Of a stretch of 64,000 bases of DNA, positions 26,801-35,264 are shown one piece after another. Position 1 is the first letter of the stretch. Each line of letters begins with the position of its first letter. The notes below the pieces were generated by a model that had not been told where the DNA came from, made no database searches, and worked only from the letters and a program-made list of their open reading frames with translations. Location: positions 124,001-188,000 of the forward strand of contig JAIOAW010000001.1 in the NCBI GenBank assembly GCA_019873625.1, given 5' to 3'. This DNA comes from Chloroflexota bacterium (GTDB lineage Bacteria; Chloroflexota; Anaerolineae; UBA1429). Position numbers and translations under genes: made by a program.

Positions 26801-27715
26801 TATGCTGTTTTCCCGCTTCCTAGACCGGCTCGCCTTGGTCTCCTCTGCCATTTCTTCCCGTTCCTCCGTCAGGCCCACCTTATCGAACCGCGCGATCAGC
26901 TGGAGTGGGCGGAGGTCAAGAGGTTGCTTGATTCGGGTATTTGCCAATTGCACGTACTTCTCGATAACCTCATAGCCAACATACCTGCGCCCCAGCCAGT
27001 AAGCCACTTTGAGCGTCTGCCCAGACCCTGCAAAGGGGTCGAGCACCAAATCGCCGGGATAAGAGTACAACGTAATGAGACGATAGGGAATCTCTTCTGG
27101 GAAGGGGCAAGGGTGATCGAGATAATTCGGGGGCACGGGCGCGATATGCCAAACGTTATTGGCGATATCCATCGTGAAAAGGCGGTTGATAGGAAACGCA
27201 GCCTCTGCCTTTTCCTCATCGCTTCGGTTTTGATAGATCATCTCCCCGGGCTTGCGAAAGACAAGGATGTATTCGGTCATAATGTTCGGGTAATAATAGC
27301 CCGGGTAGGGCTTTTGGATCGTAACGCCCGCCCGTTTTACCCCTGCGGTCGTCTTGTGCCAGATAATATCCTGGTGAAACTCCCACCCTTTTTGGGTGAG
27401 CCTCGCGGTTACATCGAAAGGCACGGGGTAATGTTTGCCTTCCAGAAGAACCGTTCCGATGACAATAGCACAAAACCCACCCGGCTTGGTGACGCGCCAA
27501 ACCTCGCCAAAGATCTTGTCGAGCCAGTCAATATAATGGTCATATTCCTTGTAGCCATTCCCATATTTGCGCGTGCGATAGAAGCGTTCTTTATCAGCCG
27601 CATGGATGTCATAATCTATGGCGTTCCAATAGGGTGGAGAGGTTACCGTCAAAGCGACGCTTCCATCGGCGAGCTCGGGCATAGACTCGCACGAGTGCAA
27701 AAAGATCTCGTTCAT
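26777..27715 (-). CDS. DNA methyltransferase (N4-cytosine/N6-adenine, beta class), orphan
   Basis: A 312-residue methyltransferase with catalytic motif IV TSPPYW at residues 25-30 coming before SAM motif I ([11 protein letters not shown], about 240), the order of the beta class. It transfers a methyl group to the exocyclic amino group of cytosine or adenine; the target site is unknown. No restriction nuclease gene is adjacent. Codon use and base composition are more AT-rich than neighbours, suggesting transfer. The start is ATG 27715 with GGAGG upstream. The last residues are encoded by a palindromic repeat, so the native C-terminus may have been replaced. Confidence 0.9.
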   Translation of the reverse strand: MNEIFLHSCESMPELADGSVALTVTSPPYWNAIDYDIHAADKERFYRTRKYGNGYKEYDHYIDWLDKIFGEVWRVTKPGGFCAIVIGTVLLEGKHYPVPFDVTARLTQKGWEFHQDIIWHKTTAGVKRAGVTIQKPYPGYYYPNIMTEYILVFRKPGEMIYQNRSDEEKAEAAFPINRLFTMDIANNVWHIAPVPPNYLDHPCPFPEEIPYRLITLYSYPGDLVLDPFAGSGQTLKVAYWLGRRYVGYEVIEKYVQLANTRIKQPLDLRPLQLIARFDKVGLTEEREEMAEETKASRSRKRENSIPSRRFQT

Positions 27716-27812
27716 CGGCCAATCCTCCGGAGCGGGGCCATCTTGCATAGGCCCCTAACAGGTCCCTCAAAAGGCGCACAGCAAGCTACCTCTTTGCTCG
27801 GTTTCTGCAATA

Positions 27813-27848
27813 GCGCGCAGAGGGTGCACATCGGTGCACCCAGCGCGC
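27813..27848 (-). terminator. Long hairpin after nagA
   Basis: GGGTGCAC / GTGCACCC (8 bp, four-base loop) extended by an outer GCGCGC / GCGCGC stem across a small internal loop, three bases after the nagA stop. No T-run is seen; it may terminate or protect the rhaB-nagA transcript. Confidence 0.45.
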
Positions 27849-27850
27849 CC

Positions 27851-29023
27851 TCACCCCTCCCGGCGAAAGACGATTTGCCCGCCGACCACGGTCAGGCGCA
27901 CGCCGCCCGCCTCATCCAAGGCGACGAGGTCGGCATCCATCCCTACGGCGATGGCCCCTTTACGGTGCCCCAGCCCTAGGGCGCGCGCGGGCACGGCGCT
28001 CCCCATCTTCCAGGCCGCCTCGAGGGGCAACCCCGTAGCCGCCATAATGTTCGCCACGGCGCGCTCCATCGTGAGCGTGCTCCCGGCCAGGGTGCCATCC
28101 GCCGTGCGCGGCGCGCCCCCTCGCACCGTGACGGAGATGTTCCCCAACACGTATTCACCATCGGGCATACCGGTGGCGCTCATCGCATCCGTCACCAAGA
28201 TGACCCGGTCTACCCCCTTGGCCTGCACCACCAACCGCAGCACGGCCGGGTGGATATGGATGTTATCCGCAATGAGTTGGCAATCGAGCGCCTCCAAGGT
28301 CAACGCGGCGCCCACCAGCCCCGGCGCGCGGTGGTGGAGGGCATCCATCGCGTTGAACAGGTGGGTCACTTGGCTCGCGCCTAACTCCACGGCGCGGCGG
28401 GCCACCTCATATGAGGCGCGGCTATGCCCTAACGAGACCACGGCCCCCTTCTCCACCGCGTAACGGATGAGCGCCTCGTGCTCAGGATACTCCGGCGCCA
28501 GCGTGATGAGCCGCACGACGCCCGACTCGAAAAGGCGCCTATACTCGGCGGCCTCCGCCCGGCGCAATTGGGCGGGGTCGTGGCAGCCGCGGCGCTCCAC
28601 ATCGAGATATGGCCCCTCGATATGAGCGCCCAAGAGGGCCGCGCCCCCCGTGCCGGAGGCCCTCACGGCGGCGATGGTACCAAGCGCCGCAAGGATTTCC
28701 TCCTGAGGGGCCGTCATCGTCGTGGCCAAAAAGGCCGTCACGCCGTGTGCGGCGTAAAACCGCGCCATCCGTTCCAGGGCCTCGGGCGTGGCGTCCATCG
28801 TATCGGCGCCCAGGGCGCCATGGGTATGCAGGTCTATCAGCCCCGGCGCGAGGAGGGCACCGGCCAAATCCCACATCGGCGCATCCACGGGCGGGGGCGC
28901 CCCCTCCCCTAAGGCAGCGATGCGCCCCCCTTCGACGAGCAGCCAGCCATTGCGCAGGCGTCCTGCCCTGGTCAAAAGATCGGCCCCCGTAAGCAGCAAA
29001 CGCGCCTCTTCCCTATTTGCCAT
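27851..29023 (-). CDS. nagA: N-acetylglucosamine-6-phosphate deacetylase
   Basis: A 390-residue amidohydrolase that removes acetate from N-acetylglucosamine-6-phosphate in the cytoplasm, feeding amino-sugar breakdown or cell-wall recycling. Visible motifs: DLHTHG, AHIEGPYL, SLGHSRAS, THLFNAM and LVTDAMSATG, which carry metal and substrate residues; the length is normal. The start is ATG 29023 after GGAGGGGCCTG and overlaps the end of rhaB by 11 bases, so the two are translated together. nagB (glucosamine-6-phosphate deaminase) is not adjacent. Confidence 0.93.
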   Translation of the reverse strand: MANREEARLLLTGADLLTRAGRLRNGWLLVEGGRIAALGEGAPPPVDAPMWDLAGALLAPGLIDLHTHGALGADTMDATPEALERMARFYAAHGVTAFLATTMTAPQEEILAALGTIAAVRASGTGGAALLGAHIEGPYLDVERRGCHDPAQLRRAEAAEYRRLFESGVVRLITLAPEYPEHEALIRYAVEKGAVVSLGHSRASYEVARRAVELGASQVTHLFNAMDALHHRAPGLVGAALTLEALDCQLIADNIHIHPAVLRLVVQAKGVDRVILVTDAMSATGMPDGEYVLGNISVTVRGGAPRTADGTLAGSTLTMERAVANIMAATGLPLEAAWKMGSAVPARALGLGHRKGAIAVGMDADLVALDEAGGVRLTVVGGQIVFRREG

Positions 29024-30509
29024 CAGGCCCCTCCGTGAGAATGTGCAAAAAGCGGCCGTAAGCCTCATCCCAGGGCGCCGCGGGGCCAGGCTCAAACGAT
29101 TGAAGCGCGCACGAACGCCGCACCACCTCGCGGGCCTCCTCCAGCGAACCGATGCGCCCCGTGGCAATGGCCTGCATCAGGATGTTCCCAAGGGCCGTGG
29201 CCTCCACTGGGCCCGTCAGCACCGGCCGTTGGGTGGCATCGGCGGCAAACTGGCTCAACAGGTGGTTCTGCGAGCCGCCGCCGACGATGTGGATGACGTT
29301 CAGCCGCCTCCCCAGCATTTGCTCCAGTTTCTCGAGCACCCAACGGTATTTGAGGGCCAGGCTCTCCAGCACGCACCGCACGATTTCTCCCTTGCTTTCG
29401 GGGATGCGTTGGCCCGTGCGCGCACAAAAGGCGCGCAGCCGGGCCGGCATATCGCCGGGGCGCAAAAAGTCGTGGCAGTCGGGGTCCACCACGGGGCCAA
29501 AGGCGGGCGCCTGGGCGGCCAGGGCAGTCAGTTCATCATAGGAGTGTTCTTGGCCCTCTTGCGCCCAGGTGCGCCGGCACTCTTGCACCAACCACAACCC
29601 CATAATGTTTTTCAAAAGGCGGAACGTCCCGAACACGCCCCCTTCGTTCGTAAAATTATAGCGAAGGCTCTCCGCCGTGATGACCGGCTCGCGCACCTCC
29701 ACGCCCATCAGCGACCAGGTGCCCGAACTGATATACACGAAATCTCGGCCCCGCGCGGGCACAGCGGCCACCGCCGAGGCCGTGTCATGCGTCCCAGGGG
29801 CGATCACCCGCACACCGCTCAGCCCCACCTCCTCCGCTACGGAGCCGTGTAGGGGGCCTAAAACGGTCCCCGGCGGCACGATGGGCTGCAAAAAGTGAGC
29901 GGGCAGGTCGAGCCGTTCCAAAAGGGATCGTGCCCAATCTTTGGCGCGCGGGTCGTAACACTGGCTCGTGGTGGCATCGGTGAACTCGCAGGCGCGCACG
30001 CCCGCAAGCCAGTAGTGAAAGAGGTCGGGCATCATCAGCAGGGCCGAGGCTTGGTCCAATGTGGGGTCCCCTTTGATCTTCATCGAGAGCAACTGATAGA
30101 GCGTATTGATCTCCATAAATTGGATGCCCGTGGCCTCGAAAATCTCCTCGCGGGGGACGCGCCGAAAGGCTTCCTCCAGCATACCCTCGGTGCGCGCATC
30201 GCGATAGTGGTGAGGGTTGGCGAGGAGCTGGCCATCTCGCCCGAGGAGGGCGAAATCCACGCCCCAGGTATCCAGGCCGAGGCCTTCCAGAGCGTTCCCT
30301 ACCTGCCGACGAAAGAGGCCCAGCGCGGTTTTGATCTCGCCAAAGAGGCGCAGCACGTCCCAATACAGGCTATCGAACACCCTCACGGGGCCGTTGGCAA
30401 AGCGATGCAACGTCGAGAGCGACAAGGTCTCCCCGTCAAAGGCCCCCAGCATAGCGCGCCCGCTTTCGGCCCCCAGGTCAAACGCCACATAGTTGCACGT
30501 TTGGCGCAT
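29013..30509 (-). CDS. rhaB: Rhamnulokinase (FGGY family)
   Basis: A 498-residue FGGY kinase that phosphorylates L-rhamnulose at O-1 using ATP. The N-terminal phosphate loop AFDLGAESGRAM, the GLDTWGVDFALL block and HYRDART match rhamnulokinases rather than xylulo- or glycerokinases; the C-terminal ATP-binding VGGGSQN loop is present. AAGGAGGGAG precedes the ATG. It leads an operon with nagA. No rhamnose isomerase or aldolase gene is in the window; the COG2407 isomerase lies in another operon. Confidence 0.9.
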   Translation of the reverse strand: MRQTCNYVAFDLGAESGRAMLGAFDGETLSLSTLHRFANGPVRVFDSLYWDVLRLFGEIKTALGLFRRQVGNALEGLGLDTWGVDFALLGRDGQLLANPHHYRDARTEGMLEEAFRRVPREEIFEATGIQFMEINTLYQLLSMKIKGDPTLDQASALLMMPDLFHYWLAGVRACEFTDATTSQCYDPRAKDWARSLLERLDLPAHFLQPIVPPGTVLGPLHGSVAEEVGLSGVRVIAPGTHDTASAVAAVPARGRDFVYISSGTWSLMGVEVREPVITAESLRYNFTNEGGVFGTFRLLKNIMGLWLVQECRRTWAQEGQEHSYDELTALAAQAPAFGPVVDPDCHDFLRPGDMPARLRAFCARTGQRIPESKGEIVRCVLESLALKYRWVLEKLEQMLGRRLNVIHIVGGGSQNHLLSQFAADATQRPVLTGPVEATALGNILMQAIATGRIGSLEEAREVVRRSCALQSFEPGPAAPWDEAYGRFLHILTEGPDGK

Positions 30510-30541
30510 CGTCGTTCTCCCTCCTTATGCGTTCTATGCCC

Positions 30542-30570
30542 AGTATAAACGCGCCCTAAGGAGAGGGCAA
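30542..30570 (-). promoter_or_regulatory. Promoter of rhaB-nagA
   Basis: On the minus strand TTGCCC, 17 bases, TATACT, about 30 bases before the rhaB start. Confidence 0.6.
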
Positions 30571-30577
30571 GAGATGG

Positions 30578-31084
30578 CTAGGGCCGAGGGGAACGGCGTT
30601 CGCGAAGATAGTCCGCCACTTCGCGAAGCGATGCGATGAGGGGCACGGCAAGGAGGGCGCCTAAAGGGCCGGCCAAAGCGGCCCCCGCGATGACCCCCAA
30701 GAACACGATGAGGGGTGGCAACCGTAGCCGTGCGCCGAGCAGGTGCGGCTCGATGAAAAGCGTAACCACTTGCTGGAGGGCGATATACGCGCCAACCGTG
30801 ATGAGGGCGAACCAGCCGTTCGCCACTGGGATGACGGTAGAACCCTTCCAAAGGGCCACCGCCACGGCGGGGATGGCGGCCAGAAGCGGACCGATGCTCG
30901 GCACCAGTCCCAATATCCCGCCTACGGCACCCAAGGTGAGCGGAAAATGGAGGCCAATGGCCGCGCTCACGATTCCGATCAAGCCGCCGTTGATGAGCGC
31001 GATGAGGAGTTGCCCCTTGGCATAGGCCAGCCAGACGCGCCCGAGGCGCTGCAGGAGCGGAGTGGACGACGAAGGATCGGCCAT
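30578..31084 (-). CDS. Half-length AI-2E family transporter-like membrane protein
   Basis: A 168-residue hydrophobic protein that matches only the C-terminal half of AI-2E/PerM-type permeases (usual length about 350): GQLLIALINGGLIGI, GAVGGILGLVPSIGPLLAAIPA, FIEPHLLGARLRLPP and GPLGALLAVPL are typical blocks, with about four or five spans. The start ATG at 31084 overlaps the stop of the EamA gene (TGATG). The upstream part of the frame is the out-of-frame translation of that gene, so no hidden N-terminal half exists here. It may be a truncated gene or a short variant that dimerises; transport substrate unknown. Confidence 0.75.
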   Translation of the reverse strand: MADPSSSTPLLQRLGRVWLAYAKGQLLIALINGGLIGIVSAAIGLHFPLTLGAVGGILGLVPSIGPLLAAIPAVAVALWKGSTVIPVANGWFALITVGAYIALQQVVTLFIEPHLLGARLRLPPLIVFLGVIAGAALAGPLGALLAVPLIASLREVADYLRERRSPRP

Positions 31085-31965
31085 CAGCGCGAACGCCCGA
31101 TTTGGGGCAGCCCGTTGACGAGGATGAGGCTGATGAAAATCAGCCCCAAGGCCGCAAAGGCATGCCAAGAAAGGACCTCGCCCAGGATGATCCGCCCCCA
31201 AAAGATGCCAAATAGGGGGACGATATAGGTTACGAGAGAGGTGGCCGTGGGGCCGATTTCCCGCAAGAGGCGGTAATAGAGGATATACGCCAAGGCCGTG
31301 CCGATGACCCCGATGGCCAAGGCGGCCCCCATGGCGCGCGAGGTGAAGGTCTGCTGCCAAGGGAGTTCCGCCAAGGCAAGCGGCACGAAAAGCGCAGCGC
31401 CCATGCTCACCTGCCCAAAGGCAGTGAGGAGCGGCGGTTCTTGGGCGAGGCGCCGTTTGGCATAGAGGATGGCCACGGCATAACTCAAGGAGGCGATAAC
31501 GATGGCCACCTGCCCCCACACCTCCGACCGAATGCCCGCTTGAAGTTTGGGCCAGGTCAATACCGTGATGCCCAGAAAGCCCACCACCAGCCCCAGCGCT
31601 CGGCGAAGGCTCAAGGGTTCATCGCCGAGGAGCACGGCGAGGCCAAAGGTGAAAAGGGGCATCGTCGCGTTGAGGATGGCCGAAAGGCCGCTGGCGATAT
31701 ACTGCGTGCCCCAGGCGATGGCCCCAAAGGGGATGACGATGCCCACCGCACCCATCACCATAAGCCGCCCCCAAAGGCGCTTCCCGCGCGGTAAGGGGAG
31801 CCTGCGCAACGCGATCACCCCCAAAAGCACGGCTGACCCGATGAGCACCCGCAGGGTGGCAAAGGTCAGAGGGCGCACGTCGCTCACGCCGATTTTGATG
31901 AACAGGAACGAGGCGCCCCACATCGCGCCCAATAGGAGCAGTTCCCCCAAGGCAGATAGGGCCAT
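31084..31965 (-). CDS. EamA/DMT family transporter
   Basis: A 293-residue drug/metabolite transporter with ten predicted spans in two EamA repeats (LLLGAMWGASFLFIKIG at the start; second repeat from about residue 150). These carriers export or import amino acids, sugars or other metabolites; the substrate is not predictable. The start is ATG 31965 right after GGAGAGGGAAGG; the longer frame to 32025 overlaps the promoter. Its stop overlaps the start of the half AI-2E-like gene. Confidence 0.9.
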   Translation of the reverse strand: MALSALGELLLLGAMWGASFLFIKIGVSDVRPLTFATLRVLIGSAVLLGVIALRRLPLPRGKRLWGRLMVMGAVGIVIPFGAIAWGTQYIASGLSAILNATMPLFTFGLAVLLGDEPLSLRRALGLVVGFLGITVLTWPKLQAGIRSEVWGQVAIVIASLSYAVAILYAKRRLAQEPPLLTAFGQVSMGAALFVPLALAELPWQQTFTSRAMGAALAIGVIGTALAYILYYRLLREIGPTATSLVTYIVPLFGIFWGRIILGEVLSWHAFAALGLIFISLILVNGLPQIGRSR

Positions 31966-31998
31966 CCTTCCCTCTCCAAACACGGGCTGTAAGGCCAG

Positions 31999-32027
31999 AT
32001 TATAATGCCCCTTTGAGAGATTCACAA
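31999..32027 (-). promoter_or_regulatory. Promoter of the EamA gene
   Basis: On the minus strand TTGTGA, 17 bases and a perfect TATAAT, 34 bases before the start codon. Confidence 0.6.
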
Positions 32028-32035
32028 TCTTTGCG

Positions 32036-32068
32036 AACCTCCCGCAGGTTCACAACCTGCGGGAGGTT
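32036..32068. repeat. Palindromic repeat, copy 2
   Basis: AACCTCCCGCAGGTT (32036-32050) and its exact complement AACCTGCGGGAGGTT (32054-32068) with a three-base loop. It lies between the divergent promoters of the EamA and DUF2298 genes, so it is not a terminator here. Confidence 0.85.
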
Positions 32069-32084
32069 CAACCTTCAAAAACCG

Positions 32085-32113
32085 TTGACGAACGGCGGAT
32101 TTCGTGTTATATC
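32085..32113 (+). promoter_or_regulatory. Promoter of the DUF2298 gene
   Basis: TTGACG at 32085-32090, 17 bases, TATATC at 32108-32113. Confidence 0.55.
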
Positions 32114-32139
32114 GCGGGTAAGCCTAGGAGAGGGAAGCG

Positions 32140-34470
32140 ATGTTCGCCATTTTGGGGTGGTGGTTGGCGCTTTCGGTAATCGGTTGGGCAAGTTGGCCGC
32201 TCGTGGCGCGCGTCTTTGCGCACGCGCCGGGTAAAGGCTATGCCTACGCCCGAACGGCCGGGCTGCTCTTTGTCAGTTACCTCTTTTGGGCCTCGAGCCA
32301 TCTATGGGGCGTGCCGAACCGCCCGACCATCTTATGGGCCTTGGTGGCGCTCATCGGCCTCTTGGGAGCGCTCGTTTGGGTGCGCTACGGCGCGGCGTTG
32401 CGCGATGCGCTGCGGCAAGAGCGCGCCCACATCCTCATTGGCGAGTTCCTTTTTACGGCGTGCTTTGTGCTCTATGCCATACACCGCAGTTATGATGCCG
32501 CCATCGCCCACACCGAACAGCCTATGGATTTCGCCTTTCTGAATGGCATCTTGGCCAGCGCGCGGATGCCGCCCGCAGACCCCTGGTTTGCGGGCGCAAG
32601 CATCCACTACTACTACTTTGGCTACCTGATGGCCGCCGTGATGACCCGCCTTGTGGGCCTTCCTAGCGGCGTGGGATATAACTTGGCCTTGGCCCAAACC
32701 TTCGCCCTCACGGTGCTCACCGCGTATGGCCTGATCTATGACATCGTGCAAGCGCACACGAGGGTGGAATTCGCCGGCCGAACGCGCGCCTACGCGGTAG
32801 TCGGCGCTCTGGCGCTCGCCTTGGCGAGCAATTTGGAAGGCATCCTGGAAGGGGTCAAAGCAGCCGGCTGGGGCAGCGAGGAGTTTTTCCGCTGGTTCGG
32901 CGTGCCCGGCCTGGCGGAAGCCGCCGAGGCCCACTCTTGGCCGCCCGAAGGCCTCTGGTGGTGGCGGGCTAGCCGCATCCTCACCGATATGCGGCTGAAC
33001 GGCCAGGCCGTGCAACTCATCACCGAGTTCCCCGCCTTCAGTTTCATCTTGGGCGACCTTCACCCCCACCTGATGGCCCTGCCATTCCTCCTCTTGGCCC
33101 TGGCCGCCGCGTTTGAAATCTATGCCACGGCCAGCCACGGTTGGGACGGGGCTTGGTGGAAGGCTCTGCGCTTCTGGGCCATCCCCTTGATGATCGGCGC
33201 TTTGGGGGCCATCAACACGTGGGATTTGCCCATCGCCCTGGTCATTGCGCTCATCGCCCTTCTCCTCGGGGGAATCGTCTCCCCCTATCGCTCGAGCGGG
33301 CATTGGGCGCGCTATGCCTTGGCCGCCGTATGGCTCATCGCCTGGAGCATCATCCCCTTCTTGCCCTACTATGCCCTTGTGCGTTTGCCCGTGCGCGGGT
33401 TGGGGGTCGCCACTCTGGCCAAAACGCCGCTCAGGCATTGGGGGCTTTGCTTTGGGTTATGGCTTGTGCCCATCGCGGGGGAACTATGGGCCAGCCGCGT
33501 CGCCGCGGGAGACGCCGCATGGAGCCGCGAACGGGGCAAAGGATGGACCTTCTGGGTGGCTTGGCCGCTCATCCTCATCGTGCCTTGGGCCGGCGTGGCC
33601 CTTTTGGGGGGATGGCCGAGAGCGGCCTTGGGGATCGTCTACGCCATCGCGCGTGGCCCCTGGTTGATCCTAGCCCAAAGCGCCCTTTTGGCCGCGCTCC
33701 TAGCCGATTTGAGCGCCTGCCTGGGCCTGGAAGAGGCTCTGCGCGACGATAGCCGCATCTTCGCCCGCCTCTTGGCCATTGCGGGCGTAGGCGTTACGTA
33801 CGCCGTCGAATTCCTCTACGTGCGCGATGTGTTCGAATCGCGGATGAATACGGTGTTCAAACTCTATTATCAGGCGTGGGCGCTCCTGGCCATCGCCGCC
33901 CTCTATGCGGCCTTTCGGTTAAGGCAAATGGAAGGCTGGCCGCGCATCTTTTATCTTTTGGGCGGATTGCTCCTGATCGCCTGCGCCTACTATCCGCTGG
34001 CCGCGGCCTATACCCAGGGGGGCGGCTATCGTAGCCATGCCACGCTCGATGGCACGGCCTTCCTCAGGCAGGCCTCTCCTGCCGAGTACCGGGCTTACCG
34101 CTACCTTCTTGAAAACAGGCGAGAGGGCGATCTCATCATCGAGGGGCCGGGCGAATCGTATGCCCCCGAGATGAACCGCCTTTCGGCGTGGACGGGCGTG
34201 CCCACGCCCATCGGCTGGGTGGGGCACGAAATCCAATGGCGGGGAGAGGACGAGGTCTTGCGCCGCAAGGCGGATATCGAACGCCTCTACACCGTGCCCG
34301 ATCCCTTCACGGTAAAGGCCCTTTTGCGCCATTACGGCGCAACCCTTCTGTACGTCGGCCCGGCAGAGCGCGAGCGTTTTGGCATAGACGAGCGGCGCCT
34401 GGCCTGGTTCGCCTCGTTCCTGCCCATCCGCTATGCCGATGAGGAGATACGCCTTTTCGGCGCCCCGTAA
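32140..34470 (+). CDS. DUF2298 (Chlor_Arch_YYY) polytopic membrane protein
   Basis: A 776-residue protein with many membrane spans and the HYYYFGY motif at residues 156-162 that names the 'YYY' family of Chloroflexi and Archaea. The domain resembles GT-C glycosyltransferases, which use lipid-linked sugars outside the membrane; short loops such as EQPMDFAFLNGIL and DLHPHLMALPF could hold acidic or metal residues. The C-terminal 130 residues form a soluble domain. The function is not established, but a role in cell-surface glycan or glycoprotein synthesis is likely. AGAGGGAAGCG precedes the ATG. Confidence 0.88.
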   Translation: MFAILGWWLALSVIGWASWPLVARVFAHAPGKGYAYARTAGLLFVSYLFWASSHLWGVPNRPTILWALVALIGLLGALVWVRYGAALRDALRQERAHILIGEFLFTACFVLYAIHRSYDAAIAHTEQPMDFAFLNGILASARMPPADPWFAGASIHYYYFGYLMAAVMTRLVGLPSGVGYNLALAQTFALTVLTAYGLIYDIVQAHTRVEFAGRTRAYAVVGALALALASNLEGILEGVKAAGWGSEEFFRWFGVPGLAEAAEAHSWPPEGLWWWRASRILTDMRLNGQAVQLITEFPAFSFILGDLHPHLMALPFLLLALAAAFEIYATASHGWDGAWWKALRFWAIPLMIGALGAINTWDLPIALVIALIALLLGGIVSPYRSSGHWARYALAAVWLIAWSIIPFLPYYALVRLPVRGLGVATLAKTPLRHWGLCFGLWLVPIAGELWASRVAAGDAAWSRERGKGWTFWVAWPLILIVPWAGVALLGGWPRAALGIVYAIARGPWLILAQSALLAALLADLSACLGLEEALRDDSRIFARLLAIAGVGVTYAVEFLYVRDVFESRMNTVFKLYYQAWALLAIAALYAAFRLRQMEGWPRIFYLLGGLLLIACAYYPLAAAYTQGGGYRSHATLDGTAFLRQASPAEYRAYRYLLENRREGDLIIEGPGESYAPEMNRLSAWTGVPTPIGWVGHEIQWRGEDEVLRRKADIERLYTVPDPFTVKALLRHYGATLLYVGPAERERFGIDERRLAWFASFLPIRYADEEIRLFGAP

Positions 34471-34485
34471 ATCATTTCACACAAA

Positions 34486-34526
34486 CAAGACAACACCCTC
34501 CCCCACTGGGCAAGGGCGTTGTCTTG
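34486..34526 (-). terminator. Rho-independent terminator of the tRNA-rpsT transcript
   Basis: CAAGACAAC / GTTGTCTTG arms around a further GC stem; on the minus strand the stem is followed by a TTGTTTGTG tract. It lies between rpsT (minus) and the convergent DUF2298 gene. Confidence 0.75.
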
Positions 34527-34548
34527 ATATCTCCGAAAGGATAGATGC

Positions 34549-34830
34549 CTATTCCTGCGCCGCGGCACCCATCGCGCTGTTAACACGCTTCATCAAGCGA
34601 GACTTGCGCCGCGCCGCCTGGTTGCGATGGATGACGCCCTTTTGGGCGGCTTTATCAATCTGGCTGACGGCGGCGCGCACGGCCTCCGTTACCTCTTCCG
34701 GCGAAGCACGCCCGATGAGCGCCTGCGCTTTGCGGATAAAGGTGCGCATCCGCGATTTGACCATGCGGTTGCGCAGATAACGCTTCTTTTCCTGGCGGAT
34801 CCGCTTGATGGCGGATTTCGTATTAGCCAA
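34549..34830 (-). CDS. rpsT: 30S ribosomal protein S20
   Basis: A 93-residue S20 that binds 16S rRNA in the body of the small subunit. It begins MANTKSAIKRIRQEKKR, with the lysine/arginine-rich helix bundle and the GVIHRNQAARRKSRLMKRVN block that marks S20. The length is normal. AGGAAAGACC lies before the ATG. It is downstream of three tRNA genes on the same strand and appears to share their promoter, an arrangement that ties its transcription to tRNA supply. Confidence 0.96.
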   Translation of the reverse strand: MANTKSAIKRIRQEKKRYLRNRMVKSRMRTFIRKAQALIGRASPEEVTEAVRAAVSQIDKAAQKGVIHRNQAARRKSRLMKRVNSAMGAAAQE

Positions 34831-34878
34831 TGGTCTTTCCTCCCAGCCCTAAAACTCGATACCCCTGGTCATCATCCA

Positions 34879-34950
34879 AGGCGACGGTCGGACTTGAACC
34901 GACGATCGGGGTTTTGCAGACCCCTGCCTTAACCTCTTGGCTACGTCGCC
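34879..34950 (-). tRNA. tRNA-Cys (GCA)
   Basis: A complete cloverleaf on the minus strand: acceptor GGCGACG/CGTCGCC with discriminator U, anticodon loop CTGCAAA (GCA) and T-loop TTCAAGT. CCA is not encoded. Confidence 0.95.
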
Positions 34951-34999
34951 GCAAACAATCACGGTTCCTTGCCGATTGGGGAAAGGAACCGCGATCTCT

Positions 35000-35074
35000 T
35001 GGAGCGGAAGACGAGATTCGAACTCGCGACCCTCTCCTTGGCAAGGAGATGCTCTACCACTGAGCCACTTCCGC
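35000..35074 (-). tRNA. tRNA-Gly (GCC)
   Basis: A complete cloverleaf on the minus strand: acceptor GCGGAAG/CTTCCGC, anticodon loop TTGCCAA (GCC) and T-loop TTCGAAT. The 3' CCA is encoded (35000-35002). Confidence 0.95.
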
Positions 35075-35102
35075 TCAATAGGCTATGCCTTCCGCCCTCA
35101 GG

Positions 35103-35175
35103 TGCCGAAGCCCAGACTCGAACTGGGGACTCCTTGATTTTCAGTCAAGTGCTCTACCAACTGAGCTACCTCGGC
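35103..35175 (-). tRNA. tRNA-Phe (GAA)
   Basis: A complete cloverleaf on the minus strand: acceptor GCCGAGG/CTTCGGC with one G-U pair, anticodon loop CTGAAAA (GAA) and T-loop TTCGAGT. CCA is not encoded. Confidence 0.95.
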
Positions 35176-35189
35176 CCGTGTGCGCTTAT

Positions 35190-35218
35190 ATTTTATATAA
35201 AGGGCGCGGCGCTGTCAA
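35190..35218 (-). promoter_or_regulatory. Promoter of the tRNA-Phe/Gly/Cys - rpsT transcript
   Basis: On the minus strand a perfect TTGACA, 17 bases and TAAAAT, within an AT-rich stretch, about 15 bases before tRNA-Phe. Confidence 0.75.
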
Positions 35219-35264
35219 AAATTGGCGGGGGAACTCATTGGGAGGTTGTGTGAATTCCAGCCCT

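Noticed and set aside
31085-31519. N-terminal extension of the half AI-2E gene
   Set aside because: This part overlaps the EamA gene in another frame and translates to Arg/His-rich non-membrane sequence, so it is not the missing permease half.
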